Assembly (NCBI GenBank): GCA_900708905.1
Contig: CAADRB010000037.1
Span: 121,188 to 185,187 of the forward strand
Length of the DNA: 64,000 bases
Origin: Hymenolepis diminuta
Lineage: Eukaryota > Platyhelminthes > Cestoda > Cyclophyllidea > Hymenolepididae
Direction: 5' to 3'
Positions within the stretch are counted from its first letter, which is position 1; each line of letters begins with the position of its first letter. The notes under the pieces were generated by a model. That model was not told where the DNA came from, searched no databases, and worked only from the letters and a program-made list of their open reading frames with translations. A program made the translations under genes and the position numbers. This document shows positions 14,801-27,357 of this stretch, one piece after another.

Positions 14801-17800
14801 TGTCTTTTTTACATATTAGTAACAAATTTTGCCTGACTCCTGTCGAAAATGGGCTCAATTCATGTAATATAAATATTTTTTTGCTTTTTTGAGGGTGGTT
14901 GGAATGTTTGCTACATGGCTTTTGCGATTGATATATGTATTCTTCTGGCCAAATACGCAAAATATTTCTGAGGGGGCTGATAGCTAAGTCATTTTCTCTA
15001 AATTTCGTTTCTAACTAAGCTTTAATGAAATTCAATTGCACTGGCATCACCTATAAGGCACGACGTCTGTACAAGGAGATGCAGAGCTATATAAAATAAG
15101 AGTCAGTTAGAGGAAAGGATAGAGAATTGGTCTTTGGGGTTCAGAACATTTACTTGTTCACTTTTCACTTAGGAAGATTATTGGCTGTTGCTTTTCGAAG
15201 GACCTTTTGAAGATGATGTTCTGATATATGGCATTTCAGCAATCTTTGTCATTTATTTGATGTAAAATAGCCAGAAATTGGCACTGGAGGTCCTTGTCGA
15301 TTGTTGACCCTGAGGAACAGTTATCTCGATGGTAATGCAAAAGTAATGCTTTATTCTCTACAAAAATTCGTATATCGTTGACAGCTTCACACTTCACCGC
15401 TTTCGCTCGATTTCCTTTAATGGGGAATTTCACGCTTTTAGAGACCGGAATTGACGTTTTCTCCATGACGACTCCGTTAAAAAGGACCTCCTAGACATCT
15501 TAATCGATTTATCATAATATTTTGTTAATAGCAAATATTCTTATATCGCTGGGGGAAGTAAAAACTCGTGTCTGAATTCAACTGAATGAAACGCGAGCGC
15601 GAATATAGAGAGGAAGGTTGGAATAACCCCTGAGTTACTAGTCTGAGTCAGTGGGAGATTAGGAACACAGTCTACTGAAGTTATGAGGTAAATTAATTTA
15701 ATTTTGATATATTTCTAACATTAAGATGAATGAATGATTTTATTTTTAAGAGGTGAAATCCATCGATTTCCCCCTTTGAAACCCGAAAATTTGCCCTAAG
15801 AATACTCCCATATTGATGGTAAATAACCCATAATCTTGTATTTTTCCCTTTTTGTGCCCGTAGGACATGATAGAAAACATATTTCAGCCACTGTTTGAAG
15901 TTACCCTTGATCCTACCTCCCACCCTGAGCTGCACGCCTTCTTGGAGCATGTTAGCGCCTTCGATTCAGTGGATGATGAGTCGAAGGTGGACCTTGTCCA
16001 CTTTGATTACGGCATTCCTATTGCTGATCAGTGGGACCGTCATGAGAACCCGCCTTACGCCTACTACATCTTCTATATGTACGCAAACATCGCCGTTCTC
16101 AACCAATTGAGACAGTGAGTTCCACCAGATGAAATTAACTTAAATCCCGATAAATTTAATTATGTACTTTAGTAATGCGGATTGAGTTCAGCGAATTTTG
16201 ATTTATCTAGCAGCATTAACTTTGAAGGGACTTAATAATGATTAATAAATATAGTTAAACTAGGCACTTGAAACATTAGTCAATGTGTAGTGTAGGAAGT
16301 GGTTAGTCACTTATACCTATATCGCCTACCTTCTTAAATGTTAAAAAGTGCTTCCTGATGATGTTCCTTTATCGAATTTTTTTTCAGACACCGCGGGATG
16401 CACGTGTTCGCATTCCGACCCCACTGCGGGGAGGCGGGTAGTGTGAGTCATCTGATCTCTACATTCCTATTGGCTGAATCAATCAACCACGGCCTCCTTC
16501 TTCGAAAAGCCCCCGTCCTTCAGTACCTCTTCTACCTCTGCCAAGTGAGTCCTCCCCTGAATTCTTCATTCTCGTCGATTATTCCTTGTTCATGTCGTTC
16601 TAATAGTTGTATGGCCATTACGTTACTCACGAGAAAGCTTTTATATAATCGAATGAAGCGAAGGTTCGATTAGACGGAAGGCGTGGAAGTAGGACAACAA
16701 TAGAATTTGTATTAATACGGTTAAATACACTTTACGGTGTCACTGCATGACTCTTTATGTATTTCCGGAATTACTCTTTATTCGCATTCAATAGGAAAAT
16801 ACTTCGGTCTCTGTCTACAATGCCGCAGTGATTTCTTTATGTCTCTGTGATGCAAAACGAGTTTATCGTCTCACTTAAAAGTATATCTAATCTCATGTTC
16901 TCACGCGCGTCCTTACGAAGTAAGTCAATACAAACCGTCTTTTTAGTTCCACTCGTATACACGCGCTTGTCATCCACCGGCTCCGAAGCTTCCCTCTCTC
17001 ACTCGCTTGAATCCTCATTGTGGTTTGGTCAATACATTTTGGCCTAGTCATCTCCGTGTTCTGCTCTATAACGGTTGTTGGATGTTAGTTAGATCTGGTT
17101 CATCACCTCACATCACATTATGAACCACTCTCCGCTCCTCTTCCTTTGTGATACTTAAAACATCGGGAATTTTACATTGAAAGCCCACGTTAACAATAAA
17201 ATAGCGCCTGAGAAATCGTGATATCATCGGTAGTGGAAAAGCATCGCCTTCTTTTTTGCCAATTTCCATATACACTTTGGTGTCTTGCAATTCATCATTT
17301 TCATCGGTTTGTCTTCGACATAACTTGGTGTTAGCTATCTCTGTAGTTCATTACAGAAGAGTATACTGATAACAAGTCAGCGGCTATAGAGCTGCCTTAA
17401 CGATCACCCTTCCACCTTCTTGCAATCCTCACTATGCGACAAGACAAAGAGGAGTGAGGTAGCTGAATGTAAAGCTTTAATAGGCACCAAAAGAAAGCTC
17501 AGTGGTTTGAGAGCGTGGGTCGCGGTGGTGTGATGTGTGTGTCTACAGGGGGGGTTTTATACCTTGTAAATGAAAGTAAATAAATAGGGTCAGACGGTGG
17601 TAAATTCACCGTCAGCTGGGAATTTTTAAAAGCCTTCACGAGGAAGATGAGCATAAAAAAGTTCACGAAAGTATCAGTGAAAACTTTTATGAAATTATTT
17701 GGGGAAAATAAATTCCAGAAAGTGACGTATGTGGCCCCTCTAAGGTCTTGGTTTTTGATACTTCGAGAGAAGCTTTAGTGACATCTTAGTCCATTTATCT

Positions 17801-18987
17801 CATCAAATAATCTAATGAAGCAGTTTATTGATACAAATTAATATATTTTAGCATAACAGCGTTCTGTTAAGGTGAAGAACATTTTGTTTATGGCTTTATC
17901 TGAAATTCATTAATGCTACTGAAATCTATATAAGTAAGACGTGTTGATTTAAAATATTTGATTTTCATAAATTGTGAAACGAAATTGTCACTTAAGCTAC
18001 GAATATTCTACGTTTCTTACTTATTTTCCAATTCCATATGCAAATTATTCATCATTTGGTATTTAAATTGCCTATTTTCTAAGTGATTTGATGGTTTTAG
18101 TAACACTTTTTTGTAATTTTCATATTTTACTATGACAGGTGTCTGATCATAAAATTTTGATTTATATATATATTTTCCAAAATTTGTTTTCTTCTATTTT
18201 CTAGATTGGCCTGGCAATGTCGCCATTAAGTAATAACTCACTATTCCTGGAGTACCATCGTAACCCCCTGATTGATTTTCTGTCAAGAGGACTGCACGTC
18301 TGCCTCTCCACGGACGACCCTCTCCAGTTCCACTTTACCAAGGAGCCTCTGATGGAGGAGTACAGCATCGCCGCGCAAGTCTGGAAACTCAGCTTCACCG
18401 ATATGTGCGAACTCGCCCGTAACTCCGTCCTCATCTCCGGCTTCCCCGATGTCGTACGTTTTAATTTCATTATTATAAATAGCATTAATATATATATATA
18501 TATATATATATGGACAGATCTCTCAAATGGACATTTTTTCAGATGAGCTCCCCAGAGCTAGCAGATTAAGCCCCTAACCATAAAGAAACACCGAAAAATT
18601 TGTTTTTAAGCGATTTTGTAGATATCGACTAAAGTAAATACTTTCTACTTAAATAAATTAAGTCGCATTGTTTTTGCAATGTAGGTGAAATCGCACTGGC
18701 TTGGATTGAATTACTGGCGCGAGGAGGAGGGTGTGGCTAGCAACGACATAACCCGAACAAATCTGCCGAACATTCGAGTGGCCTACCGTCACGAGACACT
18801 CACTAACGAGCTCCATCTTATTATTCGCGCTGCTCTCGATGTGCGTCGAAACGGCGATCCATCTACGATGGGTCTCTGTTCCTCCCCTCTCCACGTAATC
18901 GCTTCCAATTTCCTCCAAATGAACCACCTGTCTAATGGGCTCAGCTGCGAGGGCTACGACGGCGATGAAGAGGAGATTGGCAATTAG
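2843..18987 (+). CDS. AMPD2: AMP deaminase (AMPD2-like), 12 exons
   Basis: Hydrolyses AMP to IMP and ammonia in the cytosol, part of the purine nucleotide cycle. Exons: 2843-3003, 3080-3383, 5679-5865, 9065-9408, 11518-11655, 13612-13674, 13861-13992, 14563-14766, 15864-16114, 16388-16544, 18205-18453, 18685-18987. Phases join without conflict to give 830 aa, close to the vertebrate family length. Residues 1-150 are a weakly conserved N-terminus. The metal pair is in VDTHVH (H336, H338). RPHCGEAG carries H607 and E610, and [11 protein letters not shown] carries D684-D685, the catalytic residues expected for this TIM-barrel family. Exon 2 to exon 3 needs a GC-AG intron; the join then aligns with human AMPD2 without a gap from EYQRV to REKYM. 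The C-terminus is acidic. The start follows a 3' splice acceptor by one base, so a 5' UTR intron or trans-splicing is likely. Paralog assignment (AMPD2 rather than AMPD1/3) is from remembered similarity. Confidence 0.95.
3384..9064 (+). other. AMPD2 introns 2 and 3 with exon 3 between them
   Basis: Two introns of 2295 and 3199 nt flank the 187-nt exon at 5679-5865. Intron 2 starts with GCAAGT instead of GT. The ORFs inside (for example 6218-6556 and 8259-8462) have no ATG-plus-homology support and I do not treat them as genes. I see no clear repeat. Confidence 0.6.
9409..11517 (+). other. AMPD2 intron 4
   Basis: An intron of 2109 nt with a standard GT donor and tag acceptor. It contains a minus-strand ORF at 9905-10225, listed separately. 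The rest is AT-rich with nothing recognisable. Confidence 0.6.
9905..10225 (-). CDS. Candidate small single-exon gene antisense in AMPD2 intron 4
   Basis: An ATG-initiated ORF of 106 codons on the strand opposite to AMPD2. Its product is basic, with an aromatic C-terminal stretch ([17 protein letters not shown]). It has mixed third-codon bases and is more GC-rich than the flanking intron, which is why I single it out from the background ORFs. I see no signal peptide, membrane segment or known domain, and I do not recognise the protein. Size and charge would suit a small mitochondrial or ribosome-associated protein, but that is only a guess. It may be a chance ORF or a decayed fragment. Confidence 0.28.
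   Translation of the reverse strand: MFLGRHYRVKITLPTHVGVQICVRYLKHLRSLYSVLTPKSKTDPPKIYLDVCDLFPPWNPKTLESQRQHQTDLGKDSVLIRRSNVWINNFCWEMWDKYKQLLSKKN
11656..13611 (+). other. AMPD2 intron 5
   Basis: An intron of 1956 nt. A more GC-rich stretch at about 13260-13450 stands out from the AT-rich surroundings but encodes nothing I recognise. It could be an old repeat. The other long AMPD2 introns are 13993-14562 and 14767-15863. Confidence 0.55.
15271..15510. repeat. Dispersed repeat, copy 1 (partner at 40160-40370)
   Basis: Lies in AMPD2 intron 8. It shares an ordered series of matching blocks with 40160-40370. Both begin near ggcactgga[ag]gtc, share a middle tttcc block, and end at a cttaatcgat block. 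Divergence is substantial with indels. A minus-strand ORF crosses this copy but is broken in the other, so it could be the remnant of a mobile-element coding end. The element class is not known. Confidence 0.55.
16545..18204 (+). other. AMPD2 intron 10
   Basis: An intron of 1660 nt. It contains a dispersed repeat copy at about 16893-17086. It also has a short inverted repeat near 17594-17614 (gacggtg and caccgtc around a 7-base loop). Nothing else is recognised. Confidence 0.6.
16893..17086. repeat. Dispersed repeat, copy 1 (partner at 61908-62113)
   Basis: About 200 bp, similar to 61908-62113 in the same orientation. Shared landmarks in order are tcatg..ctca, cacgtcctt-like bases, ac[ag]cgcttgtc-like bases, a pyrimidine-rich tctctc stretch, tgaatcctcat[tc]gtggtt, and a terminal gtgttc. 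One copy is in an AMPD2 intron and the other in intergenic DNA, consistent with a transposed non-autonomous element. Confidence 0.55.
18487..18512. repeat. (TA)n microsatellite
   Basis: About 13 uninterrupted TA units just inside AMPD2 intron 11. Confidence 0.95.
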
Positions 18988-21900
18988 TCAGTGCTCCCCA
19001 CTCCACATCTTGATGCAATTTTTGATTCTCTCCGTGTTTATTTTGTGTTCTTATGAGAGATTTTGATAAGGACTTCATCGAAACAGCCTTTGCTAGAGTT
19101 CTATTATTATTAAATAAATGTTTTATTGAATGTGTATATTTTCATTAGAAGGATTAAATATGGTAAAACTTGTCGATGGGAGTTTGGAATATTTTCTTTG
19201 TGAGGAAATAGTTTTCTATGGTTAATTATTACCGTTGACAGGATGAAAGTTCGTCAAATTTTTAATTTGACCAGTACTTTGCACCAGTACTCGAAAGAGC
19301 GGATGAAAGGAAAAGTTAGTAGGAATTTAAATCTGAGATCAAAACATCTTTGGAGCATTGCTTCAACTGAATTTATGATATTCTCACCTTTACTTGACAG
19401 GGAGTTCGTAACATCATTACTACATTTTAAATATAGTTAAATAAGTAAACATTTTAAATATGATTAAAAAGCCAAAGTGAAACTGTTTAAAGTTAGTTTA
19501 GAGAAGGTACTCGAAGATGATTGAAATTTTATAATTAGTTGTATCATTTACGACACCTCAGAAAGCTGCTAATTCATCATTCAAAATCAGCGATTTGTTT
19601 TGAAATCATCTCAGAGGCTGCTTTTGAATTTTATCGGACTTGACTATTGACATGCAAAAGAGAAAAGAAAATAGCTGAGCACTTGATAATGAGAGCCTTA
19701 AGAAGCCATCGCTCACGGATACTTGAAGCCCTAAAGTCTTAATGACAAGAAGGTATTACTTGAGATCAAAAGAGATCTCCACTTTCCAATCTCATAACAA
19801 AGATCTCTATTAGCAACCTTAACAGATTGTAAAGATTATACTTAAACTGTTCTAACGCTTGCGTTTCATCGTTCCTTCGACTTCCGATTTCGGAAGACTG
19901 TCTGTCATCTTGTAGTCCTGGGAGAAGATCTTTATTCCTGCAGAATAACGAAGAAGCTTATATTTGTGTTGTTTGGTGCCTGTTTACGCTCATCGAATCG
20001 AAGACTGTAAAATCTTTGGTTCAAATGCATCTTTTTCTGGAGTTGAATCTCCTTTATCAGTTCTTATCAATGGTATACCGGAAGACTCAGACCTGACAAG
20101 TGAAGATTTCTTCCGACCATTTTGAATACCACTTGGCTCAAGATTTTTGGAGATATTTTCTTCGATTCGAGCTTAGCTGTGAAAGCCAGTTAATAGGTGT
20201 CAATTTTGAGTAACATGTTGATTTATTTTTCCTTAACTTCAACTGGGAGCAAACGAAGACTTGCATAACAAGTTTAGGACATCGTACGATGGTACCCATC
20301 CCATCTTCATGGACTATGAAGTGATTGTTTTCTATACCGTACATTTTAAATTTAAATTTTAGATTTAATAATAAGACAATTTGCTTTTAGAAATCACCTA
20401 TGTCTTCCACTTCTGGTTGTTTGTTGTCTGGTAATTCCTCTTTGCTACACTAAAAGTTCAATTGAAATAAAGAGAACACTTGAACGAACTTTTGAATCTC
20501 CCAACTATTTGGGTGCTTATAAAGGGTATCAGGTTGGCTGCCTTTCCTCAGAATTTAAAATACGCATACAATACAGAGGGGATATAAAAATTTATGGGCC
20601 ATATTATATTTACTCTGAATTACCTTCAATGAAACGAAAAATTCCAAATATTCCCTGCCTTCTCTTTGGTAACAATAATGTCACCCAACTTGCAACTTTG
20701 ATGTCAATATTATCAAAGTATTTTCCTTTGATTTGAATCAGAAAAAAATCACCCATTTTCTCTCCACAAATAACTTGCATTATCGTTGATAGAGAACTAA
20801 CAAAACTGTTATTCGTCGGCAGAGAATCGGTGAACCAGAATGAAAAATTCATAAATCAGAACTCGGATCCAAAAGTTTTTAAGATAAGCAAAGGATTTAT
20901 TTACATGACTTGTAAACCAAACAGTTGGTACTCCACACAGATGAAAAAAATTCTCAGAATTTTGGTAAAACTGGAGCTTTCTTTGATTTTATAAGATTTA
21001 ATTTCAGTTGTGCAAAATAGTGATATTTTTGGAGTTGGACGATAACATTGAACACTCTTCATGGCTGCTGATGTTGACATCTTCGTTGAATTAGAGATTT
21101 ATCTTGTTAGCCCTTGTCCGACCAATAAGTATTGATGAAAGGAGTTTCCATTTTCTTCCTAATGAGTTTAAAGTTTGGATTTGATTTCCATTTAAAATTA
21201 CGAGGGCGAAAAGTGCACTTCCAGAAAAGTTAAACTAGAAAATCTGTAAATACTTCCGATGCTCCTTCGGAGATTACCTAATTTGGAAGATGTAAAGCTC
21301 ATAATGTCGTCATCGTGAATCTAATGAACCGTCGGTTGCGAGTGTAATTGAGCACACTCCATGGAAGAGGAAATATAAGTCAAATCCGAAAAAGGTATTT
21401 TTCAATTCATAGGATCAGCTCAATTCAACGTATTTCATAATTTTAGCAACAGATTATCAACCTGTTAAATTAACAGTATTAATTTGATTCTTTAATGTCC
21501 AGAACTATCCTGATCTGTGGACTGTTTGTGTTACCTCATTCCCATATGAGTTTTCCCGTTGCAATTTGTGATTAGTCAACCCAATTCCATTGTCTATCGG
21601 TGTTATCCGGACTGGCCAGTAATTCCAGTAAATGAACCCCAACTAAGTGCAAATCCCACTTAGTTACCCTGAAATGGTTACGCCTTGTACGTGATTAAAA
21701 TATCCAGCTCTCTTCTTGCTTACTTACTTATAAAACAGAGTCCGAAGTCCGCCGATACTCGATTTGAGGTGAGAATACGTTTAATCAAAGTATTAACTAG
21801 CACAAAGTTAAGAGGTGAACTATCTAAAGGAAATTAAAACTGACCTTGGTTATTGGTTATTGTCCATTAGAATAAAAATGTGCACTGAAAGAGTACGACA

Positions 21901-24781
21901 ACCGTCCAGATTAATTTACTGGTCATTGGATTATATGAGCAAGAAGGAATGAAGTGTATCTTTCAAACGAATCCGAAAAGCGAACTAAGTGAGATATATA
22001 TTTCCTTAATAAATCTGACATTTCTTCAATGTTATTATTCAAATCGAAACAGTCTCACAAAGAATACACCTTAATTTAAAGCAATTTGACCCATTACAAT
22101 CGGGCACTTTTTAATCTTGAGTGAGCTCGATGATGCAAAACTCAGTTTGCTTCCTCCTGTTATCCTCCTAGTAAGTCGGCCAGCAAAAGAAAGCAAATTA
22201 TTGTAGTGATAGGATCCACTATCCAAATTAACAGACTGATGAAGTTATAATTAACACGGGACAAATCCTCATATTTGTACCCTGGTGCATGTAGCAGTGG
22301 ACTATCAGATAAGAATCAAACGCACAGCTTTAATTCGAAGACGAAATATTCCTGAACTGTCTTTGAATGAACACTTAATAGTGTTTTTCCAAAGTCCATT
22401 AAAAACATCATCTTCCAACATCCAATTTGTAAATATGGGCTCCTTTGATGAAAAACTTGCGCGCTGTCCACCCTTTCTCGATCAGAGTTCAACCAAAATG
22501 GTGGGTGGATATCGAGGAGTAGTAAATCCGCGACTTCATGACAAATGTACTTTGACCATTATACACCATAGTCACGTAAAATTAAAATTACAATTGTACA
22601 GAGCATTTTATTAATTTTTATTCTTTTTTTTGTATTTATCTAAAAAACTGGAAAGTTTTTGTTCAATGTTAAATGTGCAAAAAGAAGAATAAATATTTAT
22701 TTATACATTTTAAACTAAGATTTCTTTTATTCTTGATCTGTAATTTCTGCTTCTTTGATCTCTGTACCTTCAGGAGGCCAGAAAAGTTAAATTCCGTTGA
22801 CGAATAGTTTAGTTTTTCGGGTTATTAGAGGACATTTTCATTGGATGTCGATTTGTGTATTTTCAACGTCAGAGTTTTTAGAAATGTAGGAAACTATTTT
22901 TCGCTGTTTATTGTCTGAACCTCTTTCGCAGGTCGGTGAGTTTTCACGGATGGATATGTTTCGCCAAAAATCAATCTATGCGGCTTCTTGAAGTCGACAC
23001 TTTCGTAGATTTTGTATGACTTTGCAGAAATGTTTAAGTAAAGCAAACAATGGAAATAACGATTAAAGTATCATGAAAATTGTCGAGGGAAGAGTGAACT
23101 GCTTAGTGGAAATGAGGCCTGACACAATCTCATATCAGAAATGTCACTTATTGTTAATCACGAGGACTACAAAACCATGTAACGTTTGTCGCGGAGAAGA
23201 ATGGAGACGCATCAGCAATGTTCAAATAAGAGATGAATGAATCGAATAGAAAAGAGACCATCAAAATTATTAATCAGTATTACTCATACAGTTATGGGAA
23301 GCAACTGACGGCGGTTAACATAAAGTCCAACAAATGGTAAAGGAGAGAGAAACAATAAGGTGCTAAGGGCAACATCAAGTATCGAGATGTTTTACTTCAT
23401 TTGATTTTTGAACTCGAGTTGCGCGGTATTTATCAAATAATTTGCCTAATTTTCAAAATTTAAATATCATAATTCGTCCTCTTGATTACAAAAAATGCCT
23501 TTCTACAATGTTCGGCGCTAATCGACCGGTTTTTCTAATCAAGAAGGATCGACCTTGCCGCTTCAAATCGTTCTTCTCCTAATAGTTGTGAAGGCAAAAT
23601 GATCTTACATAATATTCAGCAGCTACAATCTTATCATTACCAAAGGTGAAAGGGTGGAACATTTTAAATTAGCAGAGCCCTTAAGTTGTGCAATCAGCAT
23701 CGAACTAAGTTTTCTTCATCTGATTCGATCTGGTTGTGTACCTTACATGCGTAACGACTTAACGGTCTGGATATCAAAATTTGTGATTTAGTACCAAGAT
23801 TGCTGGGGGGAGTTGATGCTCGCAACTCTTAGATCCTACCCACCGATTTGCTAAAGTGAGAAGTAGGGTATGTCACCTGGATTGACAACAGGGTAAATTG
23901 AATAAGACTAGTCTAAATTGTTTTCTGCTGAACCCGTTTTCAGCAAAACGAATGCAACACTTGTATCCTCCTTAATCCGATCCACCTTTGTCATCTGTAA
24001 TAAAATTAACGCTTGGCCCAGGGCAATTTGCTACTAAATTGACCTAGATGAAGAAAATTGTTCTTTTTAATATGAAATCAGAAACCATTTATAGAAAAGA
24101 ATATTCTAGAAGTGTATGCTTGATTCCCAATCTAACGGGAATTTATTAACTACTCTTTAACGCTCTAAAATTGATAAATAGACCCACAGATTAAACGTTG
24201 AGGAGAATTTGGAGCAAACACAAACAATTTAATGAAAAAGGCAATGAAATAACAAATTTATCAAATTTAGGGGAAGACATTTGAAGGATTGTGCCAATTC
24301 CAATCACTGATTCGGAGGCTTCACTGATTCTAAAAGGAGATCAGAACAGTGCATTATTAGCTGAAAGCATTCAAACAAATGCACACTTTTGTAAGCATTC
24401 ACTCAAAACTTCTTCAAATAAGCACTTTAAAGAGGCAAGCAATTAAGCAATTATTTCCGTGGAAGTATAGTTAATTCAATTAAGTGTAATTGAGCCACTT
24501 ATCGGAGTAAGTATTAATACCAATTTTGTGAAATAGGAAATTCTTATCCACCATTTCACCATCTTATTGGTTTCCACCTTAGCCTCTGTTGACTCGACCG
24601 GATTAAAAATGTAATAAAAGAATTAATTTAAAATAATCGATTTTAGTATTAGTCAAATGAGAGCACTCAGAAGATCCATGAACTCAACAACCATTTCAGT
24701 TAGTCACAACGTAAATTTAAAAAACCCGATGGCTTGTGTAATGTCCTATGTCCATTCTTCTGTAGACAAAGGGAATGTGAA
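18988..24781. other. Intergenic region between AMPD2 and the perilipin-like gene (3' ends converge)
   Basis: About 5.8 kb of AT-rich DNA. It should contain both 3' UTRs. ORFs such as 20509-20736 and 22285-22614 show no family resemblance and no exon-like borders. I see no clear repeat or RNA gene. Confidence 0.6.
19113..19118 (+). terminator. Polyadenylation signal of AMPD2
   Basis: A canonical AATAAA lies about 125 nt downstream of the AMPD2 stop codon, in AT-rich sequence. This gives a short 3' UTR if used. Confidence 0.6.
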
Positions 24782-26506
24782 TCAAGGACTCGCCTTCTTC
24801 TCGATTTCGGATTCAGGAGTACCATGGAGCCACTTCTCGCGGAGTCCATCCAGATTCAGGAGGGTGTTGTGAAGTCCATTGACAGTGGCTTGTATCTGAT
24901 CGATTGCCAATTGTGTCACTGTATCTGTCTAAAAGGGAAGAAGACATAGCAAACAACATTCGTTTTTGGGACCTCTTAAATGTGTTCATATTATTCCCAA
25001 CAATTTTGAGTGAATAGAGCTTATGCTTGACACGAAATGCCATTGAAAGACGCTCATTTTGATGAACAACAACGAAAAAAATTAATCAAGTAAGGTTGTA
25101 ATTAATGTGCAATCATCAGCTTATAAGAAATCAGACACCAAGTGGTGGTAGAATCAGTGGAAAGTAATAAGAGGGGGCGGAAAAGTTATCATGAGATGAA
25201 CGAGTGAAAATCGCACCACTTGAAGTGCGTGCTCTTTTTAAGATCTTATGATTGGGGGTTGGGTAAGCAAAAATTGGCTACCGATTTACGCATAAACAAA
25301 CACCCGCACGCGCGTGCATACGCTATAGAACATTCTAGAAGGATGAAGTGTGTGCTGTCTACTAAAATTTACGCCATTATCAGTAGACTAAGGACGAAAA
25401 GTGCACAATAACCATCTTTATCTTTGTCAACAAAGTCCTCTGAAAGCTGATACTTTTGCACTGAATAAATAATTAGGTAGCTAAGCATCGCGATGAAAGG
25501 GATTCGATGAAAATGTATCTCAAGATGATATTAATTTGGCAGATAATGTTGAAATCATCGAGATAAAGAAAGCAGAGCAACTCCGGCAAAATTTGAAGAA
25601 GAAAATATAGTTTACACACAAATATCAATCGAGCAAGAAAAAGGCTTTTCGATAAACATTAAATTTTGAGCGTAAGGATTACCTGTATTTGGCTGAGGTC
25701 ATGAGTTAATGTTTGAAGTTGGGATACGGCACCAGTAACGAAAGATTTGAAGCGAGGAAAGGCGACTTCGGCGGCCTGTTTGTAATCAGTAGCAAGACTA
25801 CTTATTGACGAGAGAAGAGAATCTCGACGCTCTTTAGTGGCAACCGTTGATAGGGCACTAATTTTGTCCTGAATGCCCTTGTAAGCATTGGAAATCTTTT
25901 CCTGAGAAGCTTGAACTTTCTCCGAACTTGCAAGAGCCTTTTGCAGACGCATTAAACGATCATACCGAGTAGCAACAGGTTTTCCTTCCTACAAATTAAA
26001 GAAAAAAAATGATATAATCGATCAATAAAAATAAATTTTAAAATATATAGCTAAATATCCTACAATGTTGGCCTTAGTTTCCGGTAGGAAATATTCGAGA
26101 TAACTTTCGGCAGCATCAAGAGCACGATCAGCTGCTGGGCCGAGTAATTCTTCAGTTGGCTTCTTCACAGATGGAAAAACAGACTCAAGTCGATCAAGAA
26201 TTTGGTGGCAAGCCATCTCATCAAGTTTAGCTATAGCATCTGTTAAAAGTGAAAAAACTTGGTTTAGTCAAATTCAGAAGGCAATTTTATCTTAACGATT
26301 TGAAAAATGCTATGCTATTCTTGTAAAATACCCGTGTTAGCAAGCGAAGTGGCTTTTTCCTTCAGAGCCGCTGCAGCATTTTCTGTAAGTTGAAATATGC
26401 TGCGAAATCGGTCACCACTGGTTACCCAATTATATGCGTCTGATGCAGCCTTCAATGAATCACTTACAAGTGGATAATTGGAGACCCGTTCAGAGAAGCC
26501 AGACAT
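24782..26506 (-). CDS. PLIN: Perilipin-like lipid-droplet protein (PAT family), 4 exons
   Basis: Predicted to coat lipid droplets and control lipase access. Exons in transcript order: 26506-26332, 26239-26064, 25988-25683, 24928-24782, giving 267 aa in consistent phase. The N-terminus (SERVSNYPLVSDSLKAA) matches the PAT-domain start (RV..LPLVSS). It is followed by an LDEMACHQILDRLES block like the perilipin LD..AC..LD.LEE motif, and by KKPTEEL and ESYLEYFLPET like the perilipin Q-PT and E.YLP motifs. The rest is predicted amphipathic helix, ending in a WLHG motif. At 267 aa it is much shorter than human perilipins (about 400-520 aa) and lacks the long 11-mer repeat region. An in-frame ATG 21 nt upstream (26527) is an alternative start; I prefer 26506 because the PAT homology begins there. 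Assignment rests on remembered motifs; paralog unknown. Confidence 0.82.
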
Positions 26507-27334
26507 ACCAACGCAATAGAATAACAAAATTGAATATCGCGGATATAGACAAGGTCAAAAGAAAATTGCTGTTGTAATTGGTTTAATTTTGGCCAATCAT
26601 CACTTTCATTTTAAGGTAGATAAACTAATTTAGAAGACTCAGTTTAATGAGAAACCTTATGTTATAGCAAAAATTGCAGTCATCTTCTTTGTTATCTGTC
26701 TAATTTGTGTCTTTTACTTGTCAAAATTGTCAACTAATGTCAGAAATTATTTCAAATAAGGGAGTTCATTTATAGAGCAAAATATAAATGTTTGTGTTAA
26801 TGTACAATAAGTTAATTATTCTCAATGATTTAACTGACTGAATGTATATGTAAATTGTCATATATCAGCGGAACGGCTATAAAAGATTTAAATTTTAAAT
26901 TTCTTATTTTTAATGGAAGGCACAAATGAATTGTAAATCCTTCTGCACACACCTGAATAATGTCAAACTATCAAGGTAGTAAAGTTGAAGGATCTTTCAT
27001 GTTCGAGGTCTAAGAAGTTCTAACTATTTAGTATTCTTCTCAATGGCTGCTGATCTGCGTTTGATGCTCTGGTAACACCAAGCTTACTTCTCAGCCGAAA
27101 TATAAAGTATGTAGAATTTTTTGACTCTTTTGGAATCACAAATTAATTGGATCGCTTATATGAAGAACCACGTCACAATTATTGATGAGTAAATATGGGG
27201 TTAAGTTAATAAATATTCTATACAATTTTACCATAGTTTCCATCTTTAACCAGTGCAAAGACAAAATTAACCTTTAATATCACGAACTGAAGAGTTAAAA
27301 TTTTTCACCTTAAGCACTGTTCAGGATGAAAATA

Positions 27335-27357
27335 TCATATATATATATATATATATC
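27335..27357. repeat. (TA)n microsatellite
   Basis: About 11 TA units in the intergenic region between the perilipin-like and FAM114A genes. Confidence 0.95.

Noticed and set aside
22285..22614. Plus-strand ORF of 109 codons between AMPD2 and the perilipin-like gene
   Set aside because: AT-rich background codons, no domain and no splice or polyadenylation context beyond common AT-rich motifs.
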